From Chitinophagales bacterium (GTDB lineage: Bacteria > Bacteroidota > Bacteroidia > Chitinophagales > Chitinophagaceae): a DNA stretch of 42,437 bases. The stretch spans positions 1 to 42,437 of the forward strand of contig JAFLBM010000031.1 of NCBI GenBank assembly GCA_017303455.1, given 5' to 3'. Below, piece by piece: positions 23,488-31,652 of the stretch. The notes below the pieces were generated by a model, which was not told where the DNA came from, did not search any database, and saw only the letters and a program-made list of their open reading frames with translations. The position numbers were made by a program, and so were the translations under genes. Numbering within the stretch: position 1 is the stretch's first letter; each line of letters begins with the position of its first letter.

Positions 23488-24201
23488 ATGACCGACGAAA
23501 AAAACTATATGTACAAGTCCTGGTGGAAGATCGTAAGTGTTATCTTATTAGTATACACATTTACTGCCGGCCTTCTTACGGAAGTACCCCGTCTTCCCGC
23601 CCTGCAGGAAACGATCCGCAATTTATATTTCCATGTTTGTATGTGGTTTGCGATGATGATCCTGTTTACCATTTCGGTGGTGAATGCGGTTCGTTACCTG
23701 CGGACCTTTAACCATAAGTACGATATCTATGCCCGACAGTATGCCGTGGTGGGTATTGTGATGGGGATACTGGGTTATGTGACCGGTGCCATTTGGATGA
23801 GTTATACCTGGGCTGACCCTAACAATCCTGCCTTTGAATCTTTCAGTGCACTGGCAAGGGAGCCCAAACTGATCGGGGCCGCTATTGGCCTGCTGATCTA
23901 TTTTGCCTACCTGGTGCTGCGTGATTCTATTAATGATATGGACAAAAGGGCAAGGATCAGTGCGGTGTACAACATCTTTGCTTATGCGATGCTTTTCCCC
24001 TCCATCTGGATACTTCCCAGGATATTACCGAGCCTGCACCCGGGACGGGAAGGAAACCCTGCACTCAATACAAGCGATATAGATAGCAGTATGCGGATCG
24101 TTTTTTACCCGGCCGTTATTGGCTGGACATTATTAGCGGTCTGGATCACTACGATCAAAATACGGTTGAGTTTACTTAAAGAAAAAAAGATGATGCAATG
24201 A
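23488..24201 (+). CDS. ccmC: Heme export/cytochrome c maturation protein CcmC
   Basis: 237 residues with about six membrane helices and conserved periplasmic histidines. FHVCMWFAMMILFTISVVNA holds the first conserved His (residue 50), and GAIWMSYTWADPNN is the WWD-type heme-binding region. The C-terminal loop has RILPSLHPGREGNP, with the second conserved His. CcmC loads heme onto the chaperone CcmE in the periplasm. The start ATG at 23488 gives an N-terminus (MTDEKNYMYKSWWK) like other Bacteroidota members. It overlaps the next gene by 4 bp (ATGA), indicating translational coupling. Confidence 0.9.
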   Translation: MTDEKNYMYKSWWKIVSVILLVYTFTAGLLTEVPRLPALQETIRNLYFHVCMWFAMMILFTISVVNAVRYLRTFNHKYDIYARQYAVVGIVMGILGYVTGAIWMSYTWADPNNPAFESFSALAREPKLIGAAIGLLIYFAYLVLRDSINDMDKRARISAVYNIFAYAMLFPSIWILPRILPSLHPGREGNPALNTSDIDSSMRIVFYPAVIGWTLLAVWITTIKIRLSLLKEKKMMQ

Positions 24202-24413
24202 GTATTCTTAAAAAGATAACACTGCTTTTGACCATACTATTGTTGTCTGTCGCCAGCTTTGCACAGGATAAGCCTGTGGAAATGGCCGACCAGATGCGCA
24301 GCAACGGAAGAATTTATGTGGTGGTGGCTGTTATGCTCACCATCCTGATCGGGCTGGTGCTGTACGTGGTAAGACTGGATCGCAAGATCAGCAAGCTGGA
24401 AAAAGAAAATTAA
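24198..24413 (+). CDS. CcmD-like small membrane protein
   Basis: 71 residues with a signal-like N-terminus (ITLLLTILLLSVASFAQD), a short acidic linker, one membrane segment (IYVVVAVMLTILIGLVLYVV) and a charged cytosolic tail (RLDRKISKLEKEN). Size, topology and position after ccmC match the CcmD family, which helps release heme-loaded CcmE, although CcmD is poorly conserved and the call rests partly on context. The start overlaps the ccmC stop. Confidence 0.8.
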   Translation: MSILKKITLLLTILLLSVASFAQDKPVEMADQMRSNGRIYVVVAVMLTILIGLVLYVVRLDRKISKLEKEN

Positions 24414-24500
24414 TCTCCCTTTATGAACTAATGCCCTGCTTCACAGGTATTAGTTCTGCTTATATCAACGATTGCAAATTGCTAAATTAAATTTCAACTC

Positions 24501-25919
24501 ATGTCAGACAAACATTACAGTTTCTTCGGCGCTGTCGAGAGAAGCTTTGACAAAGCCTCCAAATTCACAAAATGGGATCCGGGCATCCTTGAACAGATCA
24601 GGGAATGTAACGCTGTTTTCCAAATGCGTTTCCCATTAAAAAGAGATGATGGAAGTATTGAAGTGATCGAAGCATACCGGGTGCAACATTCACATCACAA
24701 AACACCCTGCAAAGGCGGTATCCGTTTTGCAGCAGAAGTGAACCAGGATGAAGTAATGGCACTTGCTGCTTTGATGACTTATAAATGTGCCATTGTGAAT
24801 GTGCCCTTTGGTGGTGCTAAAGGTGGTATCAGGATCAATCCAAGAAAATACTCTCCCTACGAACTGGAGAAAATCACCCGCCGCTATACAGCAGAACTGA
24901 TCAAGAAAAAATTTATCGGGCCGGGCACAGATGTTCCTGCTCCAGATTACGGAACCGGCGAAAGAGAAATGGCCTGGATACTCGATACCTACAGTGCCAT
25001 GCACCCGGGAGAAATTGATGCTGCGGGTTGTGTAACGGGTAAACCGGTAACACAAGGTGGCGTTCGTGGCCGCCGTGAAGCAACAGGCCTGGGCGTTTTC
25101 TTCGGGCTGCGTGAAGTGTGTAATATGCCCGATGTCATGAAACGTCTTGGTATGTCAGTAGGTGTGGAGGGGAAAAGAGTGGTGGTACAGGGGTTGGGTA
25201 ACGTGGGTTACCATTCTGCTAAATTCTTCCAGGATGCAGGTGCTATTATTATTGGGTTAGCTGAATACGAAGGATCGATCATGAATGATAAAGGGCTCGA
25301 CGTTGATGCAGTATTCAATCACCGAAAAGCAACCGGTTCTATTTTGAACTTCCCCGGAGCCACGAACCTGGCTAAGAATACAGATGCACTGGAAATGGAA
25401 TGTGATATTCTTATTCCTGCTGCCTTAGAAAACGTGATTGATGGGGAAAATGCACCCAGGGTAAAAGCCAAACTGATCGGCGAAGCTGCCAACGGACCGC
25501 TGACTCCTGATGCAGATGATGTGTTTGCAAAAAAAGGAATTATCGTGGTGCCGGATATGTACCTGAACGCAGGTGGTGTTACTGTTTCTTATTTTGAATG
25601 GTTGAAAAACCTGAGCCATGTCCGGTACGGAAGAATGGAAAAACGTTTCAATGAGAACATGAATACACAGATCGTTAACCAGATGGAATCACTGTCGGGT
25701 AAAAAGATGAGTGAGAAAGATAAAGAGTATATCGTACACGGAGCTGATGAAGTGGACCTGGTATACAGCGGGCTGGAAGAAACCATGATCTCTGCCACAC
25801 ACGAGATCATGAACGCCTGGAAAGCGAATCCTGAGATTCCGGACATGCGTACCGCAGCTTATGTTGTTGCGATCAATAAGGTAGGTACCAGCTATGCTGA
25901 ACTGGGTATCTTCCCATAA
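24501..25919 (+). CDS. Glu/Leu/Phe/Val dehydrogenase family amino-acid dehydrogenase
   Basis: 472 residues. Substrate-binding KGGIRFAAEVNQDEVMALAA and the catalytic Lys in VNVPFGGAKGGIRINP are typical of glutamate dehydrogenases. A Rossmann domain follows with VVQGLGNVGYHSAKFFQDAG, and the essential Asp region is GPGTDVPAPDYGTGEREMAW. It is about 45 residues longer than the usual 420-450 enzymes, mostly in the C-terminus (residues 385-440). It interconverts glutamate and 2-oxoglutarate with NAD(P)H, joining carbon and nitrogen metabolism. NAD or NADP preference cannot be judged. It stands alone, with a terminator downstream. Confidence 0.9.
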   Translation: MSDKHYSFFGAVERSFDKASKFTKWDPGILEQIRECNAVFQMRFPLKRDDGSIEVIEAYRVQHSHHKTPCKGGIRFAAEVNQDEVMALAALMTYKCAIVNVPFGGAKGGIRINPRKYSPYELEKITRRYTAELIKKKFIGPGTDVPAPDYGTGEREMAWILDTYSAMHPGEIDAAGCVTGKPVTQGGVRGRREATGLGVFFGLREVCNMPDVMKRLGMSVGVEGKRVVVQGLGNVGYHSAKFFQDAGAIIIGLAEYEGSIMNDKGLDVDAVFNHRKATGSILNFPGATNLAKNTDALEMECDILIPAALENVIDGENAPRVKAKLIGEAANGPLTPDADDVFAKKGIIVVPDMYLNAGGVTVSYFEWLKNLSHVRYGRMEKRFNENMNTQIVNQMESLSGKKMSEKDKEYIVHGADEVDLVYSGLEETMISATHEIMNAWKANPEIPDMRTAAYVVAINKVGTSYAELGIFP

Positions 25920-25952
25920 TCACAGTACGGAACAAACCAATTGCTTATACAT

Positions 25953-25985
25953 ATCCCGTTTGCGAAAGCATCCGGGATTTTTTTT
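25953..25985 (+). terminator. Intrinsic terminator of the amino-acid dehydrogenase gene
   Basis: ATCCCG paired with CGGGAT across a 14-base loop, followed by eight T, 33 bp after the stop codon. Confidence 0.75.
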
Positions 25986-25988
25986 GTC

Positions 25989-26033
25989 CAAAAAAGAACC
26001 CTGAATAAAACTGTGTTTATCCAGGGTTAAGAA
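25989..26033 (-). terminator. Minus-strand terminator of the gene at 26050
   Basis: AACCCTG and CAGGGTT pair around an inner stem ATAAA/TTTAT. On the minus strand the stem is followed by TTCTTTTTT. It sits just after the stop codon of the minus-strand gene and next to the plus-strand terminator. Confidence 0.7.
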
Positions 26034-26049
26034 TTTTTAGCTGGTGCTG

Positions 26050-26868
26050 TTATTTATAACCAACCCACTCCCTGGCTTCCTTATTAAAAAACCACCAGAT
26101 ACCATTGTTGTAGCAAAAGTTGAAATTTAGCTGCAATGACAGTTCTTCCGGCAACTTGATCTCCCGGGTCATCAACCCTGTTTTCTGATCATAGAGTTCT
26201 ATTTTATGGTCTTCTACATTCAGGATAGCGAGTTCCTGTTTGGCGATTCCTGTGTATTGCACAGTGGACACATTGCGTATTTCCTCCTCATCCAACAGAT
26301 CATCTTCTGTTTGTTCGTCTGCCTCTTGTTTGGTTTTGCATCCCAGGTAAATCTTTACAAGCGTTTTTACTGATTCACCTGTTTTACTATCATACAACAC
26401 GGCCTCGGCTAATTCATTAAAATATAATACCCGGTTACCATTTTTATAATAGACTCCTACTGATTGGGCAGTGGGCTGGTTCATTCCTTCCACATCGATC
26501 AAAGCTTCTGAAACTGTACCGTCCTTATCAAGAACGAGGTGACCAATACCTCCCGCATCGTAACAATTGAATTCAATATTTTTTGTAGCCGGGTTAAACC
26601 ACATACCCCGGAGATCATGACCAGCTTCCGTTTCTTCGCCGACCTGTTTTCCTTTGGTGTCGAACATCGCCAGGGGGTAAATAGCATTCCCGATCATGGA
26701 TGTATAATATCTTTTTAGTGTGGGATGCCATACCACGGCTCCGGCATTACTGCCATCCTCGCCCGGCATTTTAAGGGTAATGACTTTTACGGGTGTTTTT
26801 TGTGCGATACTGAAATTGGTAAATACGGCCGCTATGACGGCAAGAAGAAGAAGCCCGGATTTTTTCAT
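26050..26868 (-). CDS. Secreted protein of unknown function, beta-propeller-like
   Basis: 272 residues from ATG 26868, which gives a Sec signal peptide (KKSGLLLLAVIAAVFTNFSI, cut near AQK). The longer frame to 26925 has no signal. The mature protein alternates short beta strands with Gly/Asp turns (VVWHPTLKRYYTSMIGNA, RGMWFNPATKNIEFNCYDAG, VGVYYKNGNRVLYFNE), as in a propeller or WD40-like fold. An acidic insert is present around residues 190-210 (EADEQTEDDLLDEEE). No catalytic motif was recognised. It is probably periplasmic or on the cell surface, with its own terminator. Confidence 0.8.
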   Translation of the reverse strand: MKKSGLLLLAVIAAVFTNFSIAQKTPVKVITLKMPGEDGSNAGAVVWHPTLKRYYTSMIGNAIYPLAMFDTKGKQVGEETEAGHDLRGMWFNPATKNIEFNCYDAGGIGHLVLDKDGTVSEALIDVEGMNQPTAQSVGVYYKNGNRVLYFNELAEAVLYDSKTGESVKTLVKIYLGCKTKQEADEQTEDDLLDEEEIRNVSTVQYTGIAKQELAILNVEDHKIELYDQKTGLMTREIKLPEELSLQLNFNFCYNNGIWWFFNKEAREWVGYK

Positions 26869-27019
26869 GTTGAAATAATTTATGCTGTAAACATATAACC
26901 TGATCCGGCTACTTCCTATACCCATTGGATGGTATCCTTAAAAATATCTGTCGCTAAATCTCTCATTCCCAAACTTCTAAGCCTGAGAAAGTTCATGCTC
27001 TCCAAAAGGCTGAAAACCT

Positions 27020-27027
27020 TACCTTTG
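27020..27027 (+). promoter_or_regulatory. -7 element for the alpha-oxoamine synthase gene
   Basis: TACCTTTG is a perfect TAnnTTTG match, 33 bp before the start codon. The -33 box is not evident. Confidence 0.5.
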
Positions 27028-27060
27028 CGCCAGTTTATTCACAGGTAACAATCTTATAAT

Positions 27061-28362
27061 ATGGCAGATATTTTTGAACGTTTATTAAAAAATGCCGGCC
27101 CGCTGGGCCAGCACCGTGAAAGGGCCCATGGCTATTTTGCTTTCCCAAAACTGGAAGGCGATATCAGCAGCCGTATGAAATTTCGTGGTAAAGACATGAT
27201 CGTATGGAGCCTGAACAATTATCTCGGACTCGCTAACCACCCCGAAGTGCGGAAAGCAGATACACAGGGTGCCGCTGATTATGGCCTGGCCTACCCGATG
27301 GGTGCCCGGATGATGAGTGGCAACAGTAACCTGCATGAACAATTAGAAGCTGAATTAGCTGCTTTTGAGCAAAAGGAAGACGCTGCCCTGCTGAACTATG
27401 GCTACCAGGGAATGGTCAGCATCATAGATGTATTGTGCAGCCGTCATGATGTGATCGTGTATGATGCAGAAAGCCATGCCTGTATCATTGATGGTGTTCG
27501 TTTACATTCCGGCCACCGGTATGTATTCAAACATAACGATGTGGAAGATTGTGAAAAACAATTACAAAGAGCAACTGCGTTAATAGAAAAACAAAAAGCC
27601 GGTGGCATACTGGTGATCACCGAAGGTGTGTTTGGTATGGCTGGTGACCAGGGTAAATTAAAAGAGATCGCCGCATTAAAAGACAACTACCAGTTCCGTC
27701 TTTTAGTGGATGATGCACATGGTTTTGGTACGCTGGGAAAAACAGGAGCCGGTGCCGGTGAAGAACAGGGCTGCCAGGATGCCATTGATCTTTATTTCTC
27801 CACCTTTGCCAAATCAATGGCTTCAATCGGTGCCTTCGTGGCCGGTGATAAAAAGATCATTGATTTTATCCGCTATAATATCCGTTCACAGATATTCGCC
27901 AAGAGCCTGCCGATGCCATTAGTGGTGGGCAACCTGAAACGACTGGAACTGTTGCGCAATCACCCGGAACTGAAAGCCAATCTCTGGAGCAACGCCAGGA
28001 AGCTGCAGAATGGTTTGAAAGAAAGAGGATTTGATATCGGCAAAACCGATTCGGTAGTTACACCGGTCTATATGAAGGGTGATGTGCCTGAAGCCACGGC
28101 GATGGTAATGGACCTGAGAGAAAATTATGGCATCTTCGCTTCCATCGTGGTGTATCCTGTTATTCCAAAAGGACATATCATTTACCGCCTCATTCCTTCT
28201 GCTATTCACAACGATGAAGATATTGAACTGACACTGAAAGCGTTTTCCGAAACCAAGAAAAAACTGGATGCAGGGGAATACAAAGTCGAAGCCATACCAG
28301 ACATGGCTGAATTAAGCGGTAAACGTTTCGATTATTTGAGAGAAATTCCCAAGAATAAATAA
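27061..28362 (+). CDS. Alpha-oxoamine synthase (serine palmitoyltransferase/KBL/BioF-like)
   Basis: 433 residues, PLP-dependent fold type I. Features are the entry motif WSLNNYLGLANHPEVRKAD, EAELAAFEQKEDAALLNYG, the PLP-stacking His region DAESHACIIDGVRLHSG, VDDAHGFGTLGKTGAG (PLP Asp and His), and the Schiff-base Lys in FSTFAKSMASIGAFVAG. These enzymes condense an amino acid with an acyl-CoA or acyl-ACP: serine in sphingolipid, glycine in KBL, alanine in BioF and cysteate in sulfonolipid synthesis. Bacteroidota make both sphingolipids and sulfonolipids, so a lipid role is likely, but the substrate cannot be assigned by eye. At 433 residues it is longer than usual (about 395), with extra residues at the N- and C-terminus. 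Confidence 0.85.
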   Translation: MADIFERLLKNAGPLGQHRERAHGYFAFPKLEGDISSRMKFRGKDMIVWSLNNYLGLANHPEVRKADTQGAADYGLAYPMGARMMSGNSNLHEQLEAELAAFEQKEDAALLNYGYQGMVSIIDVLCSRHDVIVYDAESHACIIDGVRLHSGHRYVFKHNDVEDCEKQLQRATALIEKQKAGGILVITEGVFGMAGDQGKLKEIAALKDNYQFRLLVDDAHGFGTLGKTGAGAGEEQGCQDAIDLYFSTFAKSMASIGAFVAGDKKIIDFIRYNIRSQIFAKSLPMPLVVGNLKRLELLRNHPELKANLWSNARKLQNGLKERGFDIGKTDSVVTPVYMKGDVPEATAMVMDLRENYGIFASIVVYPVIPKGHIIYRLIPSAIHNDEDIELTLKAFSETKKKLDAGEYKVEAIPDMAELSGKRFDYLREIPKNK

Positions 28363-28383
28363 TTTACTGTTACTTTAACCTGA

Positions 28384-28406
28384 AACCCCGCTTTGGCGGG
28401 GTTTTT
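28384..28406 (+). terminator. Intrinsic terminator after the alpha-oxoamine synthase gene
   Basis: AACCCCGC, loop TTTG, GCGGGGTT and T-rich tail, 22 bp after the stop codon. Confidence 0.9.
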
Positions 28407-28466
28407 ATTTCTACGGAAAGTGGTCTTTGAACTGATTCCATTACATTTATAGTCTAAAAATCAATC

Positions 28467-30638
28467 ATGATGCGTAAGCTATTTCTGCTGCTGTTTTTGA
28501 TCCCTGTACTGGCAGTTGCCCAGCAAAAACAGATCACTCTCGAAGACATTTATAAGAAAGGAACTTTCCGCGGCGAGTTTGTTCCCGGTTTTGCCGGAGA
28601 AGATATTGACAGCCTGGTAAAAGCCAGTGATGTAAAGGATGAGGCCGGGAAACCCATTCCGCTGGGCGATCATTTAGTCAGTGATGATAAAAAAAGAGTA
28701 CTGGTTTTCACCGGCCGTGAATCCATCTACCGCCGGTCTTCCAAAGCCACCGCTTACCTGCATGATATCATTGCCAAAAAAACCAGGAAGCTGGATGCAG
28801 AGAAAGTAATGCATCCCACCTTCTCTCCTGATGGCAGTAAAATAGCTTATGTAAAGAATAACAATCTTTACCTCTACGATATCGCCACCGGCAGTTCAAG
28901 AGCTGTTACCACGGATGGCAAATGGAACGAGATCATCAATGGCAACTGCGACTGGGTATACGAAGAAGAATTTGAATTCACCCGTGCTTATGAATGGAGC
29001 CCGAAAGGAAATTATATTGCTTATTACCGTTTCGATGAAAGCAAAGTGAAAGAATACCAGTTCACACAATTCGACAATACCTACAACAAACAATACACTT
29101 ATAAATATCCTAAAGCCGGTGAAGAAAATTCCAAAGTGGAAATACATATTTATGATGTGGCGAATAACAAAGATGTAAAAGCCCGGTACGAACAGGGCGA
29201 CATTTATATTCCCCGCATCAAATGGACCAAAGATGATAACAACCTGGTGGTGTACTGGATGAACCGTCACCAGGACAACCTGAAACTGTTGCAAACCAAT
29301 GCACAGACCGGTGCCAGTTCAGTTTTATACGAAGAGAAAAATAAATACTTCGTGGAGATCAATGATGACTGGTGGTTCCTGAAAGATGGCAAGAACTATC
29401 TTTTTACCAGTGAAATGAATGGCTATCGTCATTTATACCTCTACAGCCTGGATGGTAAAACAAAAACACAGCTCACCAAAGGCAATTATGAAATAACCGA
29501 AGTGAACGGTGTGGATGAAGTGAATAAACGCATTTACTACACCATGGCTTATCCCCGCCCGATGGACCGCAACCTGTTTGTAACCGATTTCACGGGAAAG
29601 AAAACCTACCAACTTACACAGGGTGAAGCCTGGCATCGTACAGAACTGAATGAAAGCTTTACCCAGTTCCAGGATTACCGCTCCGATCTCAATACACCGC
29701 AGGTGGTAACGCTGAATGATATTGTGGTTGATAAAAAGAAAAATATCAGTGCCAGACTGGTAAAGACATTGAATGAAAACAGCAAGCTGAAAACAAAGTT
29801 GGATGAATATGGTATCGGTAAAGCAGAATTTATACGGGTACCAAACAGCAAGGGTGATACCCTCAATGGCTGGATGCTGAAGCCTGCTAATTTCGATGCT
29901 TCTAAAAAATACCCTGTTTTATTCTGCAATTATGGTGGCCCGGGTTCACAACAGGTGGCCAACCGTTTTGGTGCCGTAAGTATGTGGCACCAGTTGCTGG
30001 CGCAAAAAGGTTTCATTGTGGTGAGTGTTGACAATACCGGCACCGGCTACCGCGGCGAAGAATTTAAAAAGAAAACCTACCTGCAATTGGGCAAGTTTGA
30101 GATCGAAGACCAGATCGATGCGGCTAAATACCTCGGCAATATGTCTTTTGTTGACAAAGACAATATCGGTCACTGGGGCTGGAGCTACGGTGGCTTTATG
30201 AGTGCCCTGGCTATCACCAAAGGCAATGATGTATTCAGTGCTGCTGTATCGGTTGCTCCTGTTACCAACTGGCGTTTCTATGATAATATCTATACAGAAC
30301 GATACATGCGGACACCCCAGGAAAATGCAAAAGGCTATGATGATAATTCGCCGATCAACTTTACCGATAAGATCAAAGGCAAATACCTGATCGTGCATGG
30401 CACGGCAGATGATAATGTGCATTTCCAGAATGCCACACAAATGATCACCGCCCTGGTAAAAAGCAATATTGATTTTGAAAGTGCTTATTATCCCAACAAG
30501 AACCACGGCATATCCGGTGGACTGGATAATACCACCTTCCATCTCTGGAGCAAAATGACCAACTGGATCCTGGAAAATATGGGCAATTCCAATACCCAGC
30601 AGCCAGCTAAACCGGCCAAACAACCCAAGGCGTTCTAA
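28467..30638 (+). CDS. Dipeptidyl peptidase IV-like S9B serine peptidase
   Basis: 723 residues with signal peptide (RKLFLLLFLIPVLAVAQQ). An N-terminal propeller (about 50-470) contains the DPP-IV signature CDWVYEEEFEFTRAYEWSP, whose Glu pair binds the substrate N-terminus. The C-terminal alpha/beta hydrolase has the nucleophile in GHWGWSYGGFMSA (Ser near residue 572), Asp in HGTADDNVHFQN (near 648) and His in PNKNHGISGG (near 679). It removes X-Pro or X-Ala dipeptides from peptide N-termini, probably in the periplasm or surface, for peptide nutrition. The tail is Gln/Pro/Lys-rich (NTQQPAKPAKQPKAF). It stands alone. Confidence 0.93.
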   Translation: MMRKLFLLLFLIPVLAVAQQKQITLEDIYKKGTFRGEFVPGFAGEDIDSLVKASDVKDEAGKPIPLGDHLVSDDKKRVLVFTGRESIYRRSSKATAYLHDIIAKKTRKLDAEKVMHPTFSPDGSKIAYVKNNNLYLYDIATGSSRAVTTDGKWNEIINGNCDWVYEEEFEFTRAYEWSPKGNYIAYYRFDESKVKEYQFTQFDNTYNKQYTYKYPKAGEENSKVEIHIYDVANNKDVKARYEQGDIYIPRIKWTKDDNNLVVYWMNRHQDNLKLLQTNAQTGASSVLYEEKNKYFVEINDDWWFLKDGKNYLFTSEMNGYRHLYLYSLDGKTKTQLTKGNYEITEVNGVDEVNKRIYYTMAYPRPMDRNLFVTDFTGKKTYQLTQGEAWHRTELNESFTQFQDYRSDLNTPQVVTLNDIVVDKKKNISARLVKTLNENSKLKTKLDEYGIGKAEFIRVPNSKGDTLNGWMLKPANFDASKKYPVLFCNYGGPGSQQVANRFGAVSMWHQLLAQKGFIVVSVDNTGTGYRGEEFKKKTYLQLGKFEIEDQIDAAKYLGNMSFVDKDNIGHWGWSYGGFMSALAITKGNDVFSAAVSVAPVTNWRFYDNIYTERYMRTPQENAKGYDDNSPINFTDKIKGKYLIVHGTADDNVHFQNATQMITALVKSNIDFESAYYPNKNHGISGGLDNTTFHLWSKMTNWILENMGNSNTQQPAKPAKQPKAF

Positions 30639-30658
30639 CTTATAAGCTCTGAAAAAAG

Positions 30659-30691
30659 AAAAGCATCCGCCAACTGGTGGATGCTTTTTTT
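30659..30691 (+). terminator. Intrinsic terminator of the DPP-IV-like gene
   Basis: AAGCATCC and GGATGCTT pair around GCCA/TGGT, followed by seven T, 21 bp after the stop codon. Confidence 0.9.
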
Positions 30692-30720
30692 ATGGGAATA
30701 TCAGAACCTTAAACTCGCTG

Positions 30721-30752
30721 GGCAAAAAAGAACCCCGACTCGAAAGTCGGGG
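30721..30752 (-). terminator. Orphan minus-strand terminator
   Basis: CCCCGACT, loop CGAA, AGTCGGGG form a perfect 8-bp stem (30733-30752). On the minus strand it is followed by TTCTTTTTTGCC, the shape of a rho-independent terminator. No minus-strand gene is found to its right up to 31041. Either a small RNA ends here or it is a relic. Confidence 0.55.
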
Positions 30753-30923
30753 GCCCTAATCAAAAACCATTAACCATTAAACCTTATCCTATGAAAATTC
30801 ATTGCTAATATCGTTATTAATATCATAACACAAAACATTTGGCTGTAATTTTTTGGCCGAAATGACGAATAATCAGCAGGAAATGAGAATATTTGATTGA
30901 CCTCAATGGCTCAACAATGATCT

Positions 30924-30966
30924 TTGTAGTTAAATTAAACAGGGCTTGTAGATTTACAACTACAAG
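30924..30966. repeat. Two overlapping inverted repeats upstream of ubiX
   Basis: TTGTAGTT (30924-30931) can pair with AACTACAA (30958-30965), and CTTGTAG (30945-30951) can pair with CTACAAG (30960-30966). The two hairpins share the right arm and exclude each other. No T-run follows. A protein-binding site is equally possible. Confidence 0.45.
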
Positions 30967-30974
30967 GATCATAA

Positions 30975-30986
30975 GCAAACGTTTGC
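30975..30986. promoter_or_regulatory. Perfect 12-bp palindrome, LacI-family operator-like
   Basis: GCAAACGTTTGC is a perfect palindrome with central CG, the shape recognised by LacI/GalR-family regulators. It lies 54 bp before the ubiX start. No LacI-type gene is in the window, so the regulator is unknown. Confidence 0.5.
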
Positions 30987-31040
30987 GCAAATTCAGTTAA
31001 CTTCCCTCAACTTTTAGCAGCTTTGAACAGTTATAACAGC

Positions 31041-31598
31041 ATGAAAAAAATAGTTATTGCCATCACCGGTGCCAGTGGTTCCATCTATGCAAAGAACCTG
31101 CTCGACAAGCTGGTTGCCGCTAAAGAACAATGGAATGAGTTGTCGGTGGTGATGACTGAGAATGCGAAACTGGTCTGGAAGACAGAACTGGATAATGAAA
31201 CCTATGCTGACTACCCGGTTAAATTTTATTCCACTACTGATTTCATGGCTCCCTTTGCATCGGGTTCGGGACAATACAATACGATGATCATCATCCCCTG
31301 TTCAATGGGCACCTTAGGACGCATTGCCTCGGGCATGTCCAATGACCTGATCACCCGTGCTGCTGATGTGGTATTGAAAGAAAGAAGAAAACTGATCTGT
31401 GTGATCCGTGACACTCCCTACAATCTTATTCATATCCGCAATATGGAAACCCTGACCCTGGCAGGTGCTGTTATCTGTCCCGCCACTCCTTCCTTTTACA
31501 GTAAACCCCAAACCATCGAGGAAGTAGCTGCCACTGTTGTGGACCGGGTACTCGATCTCGCCGGAATTGATATAAAAACATTCCGCTGGGGGAAATAA
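31041..31598 (+). CDS. ubiX: Flavin prenyltransferase UbiX
   Basis: 185 residues from ATG 31041, giving the family start MKKIVIAITGASGSIYAKNL. The earlier ATG (31023) adds six residues without homology. The N-terminal GASGS binds FMN, PCSMGTLGRIASGMSNDLI is the second FMN-contact block, and RDTPYNLIHIRNMETLTLAG and ICPATPSFYSKPQTIEE are strong signatures. UbiX attaches a dimethylallyl group to FMN, making the prenylated cofactor for UbiD decarboxylases. Its usual partner gene ubiD is not in the window. Upstream lie the palindrome and inverted repeats described above. Confidence 0.95.
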   Translation: MKKIVIAITGASGSIYAKNLLDKLVAAKEQWNELSVVMTENAKLVWKTELDNETYADYPVKFYSTTDFMAPFASGSGQYNTMIIIPCSMGTLGRIASGMSNDLITRAADVVLKERRKLICVIRDTPYNLIHIRNMETLTLAGAVICPATPSFYSKPQTIEEVAATVVDRVLDLAGIDIKTFRWGK

Positions 31599-31652
31599 AA
31601 GAGGCCATCCGTGATGACCTCCTTGAAATGATAAGGGTAATTAATGGTACGA

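Noticed and set aside
29946..30623. 225-codon open frame antisense to the DPP-IV-like gene
   Set aside because: It lies fully inside a well-supported enzyme gene with catalytic motifs, has no promoter and no recognisable protein features; it is a reading-frame shadow.
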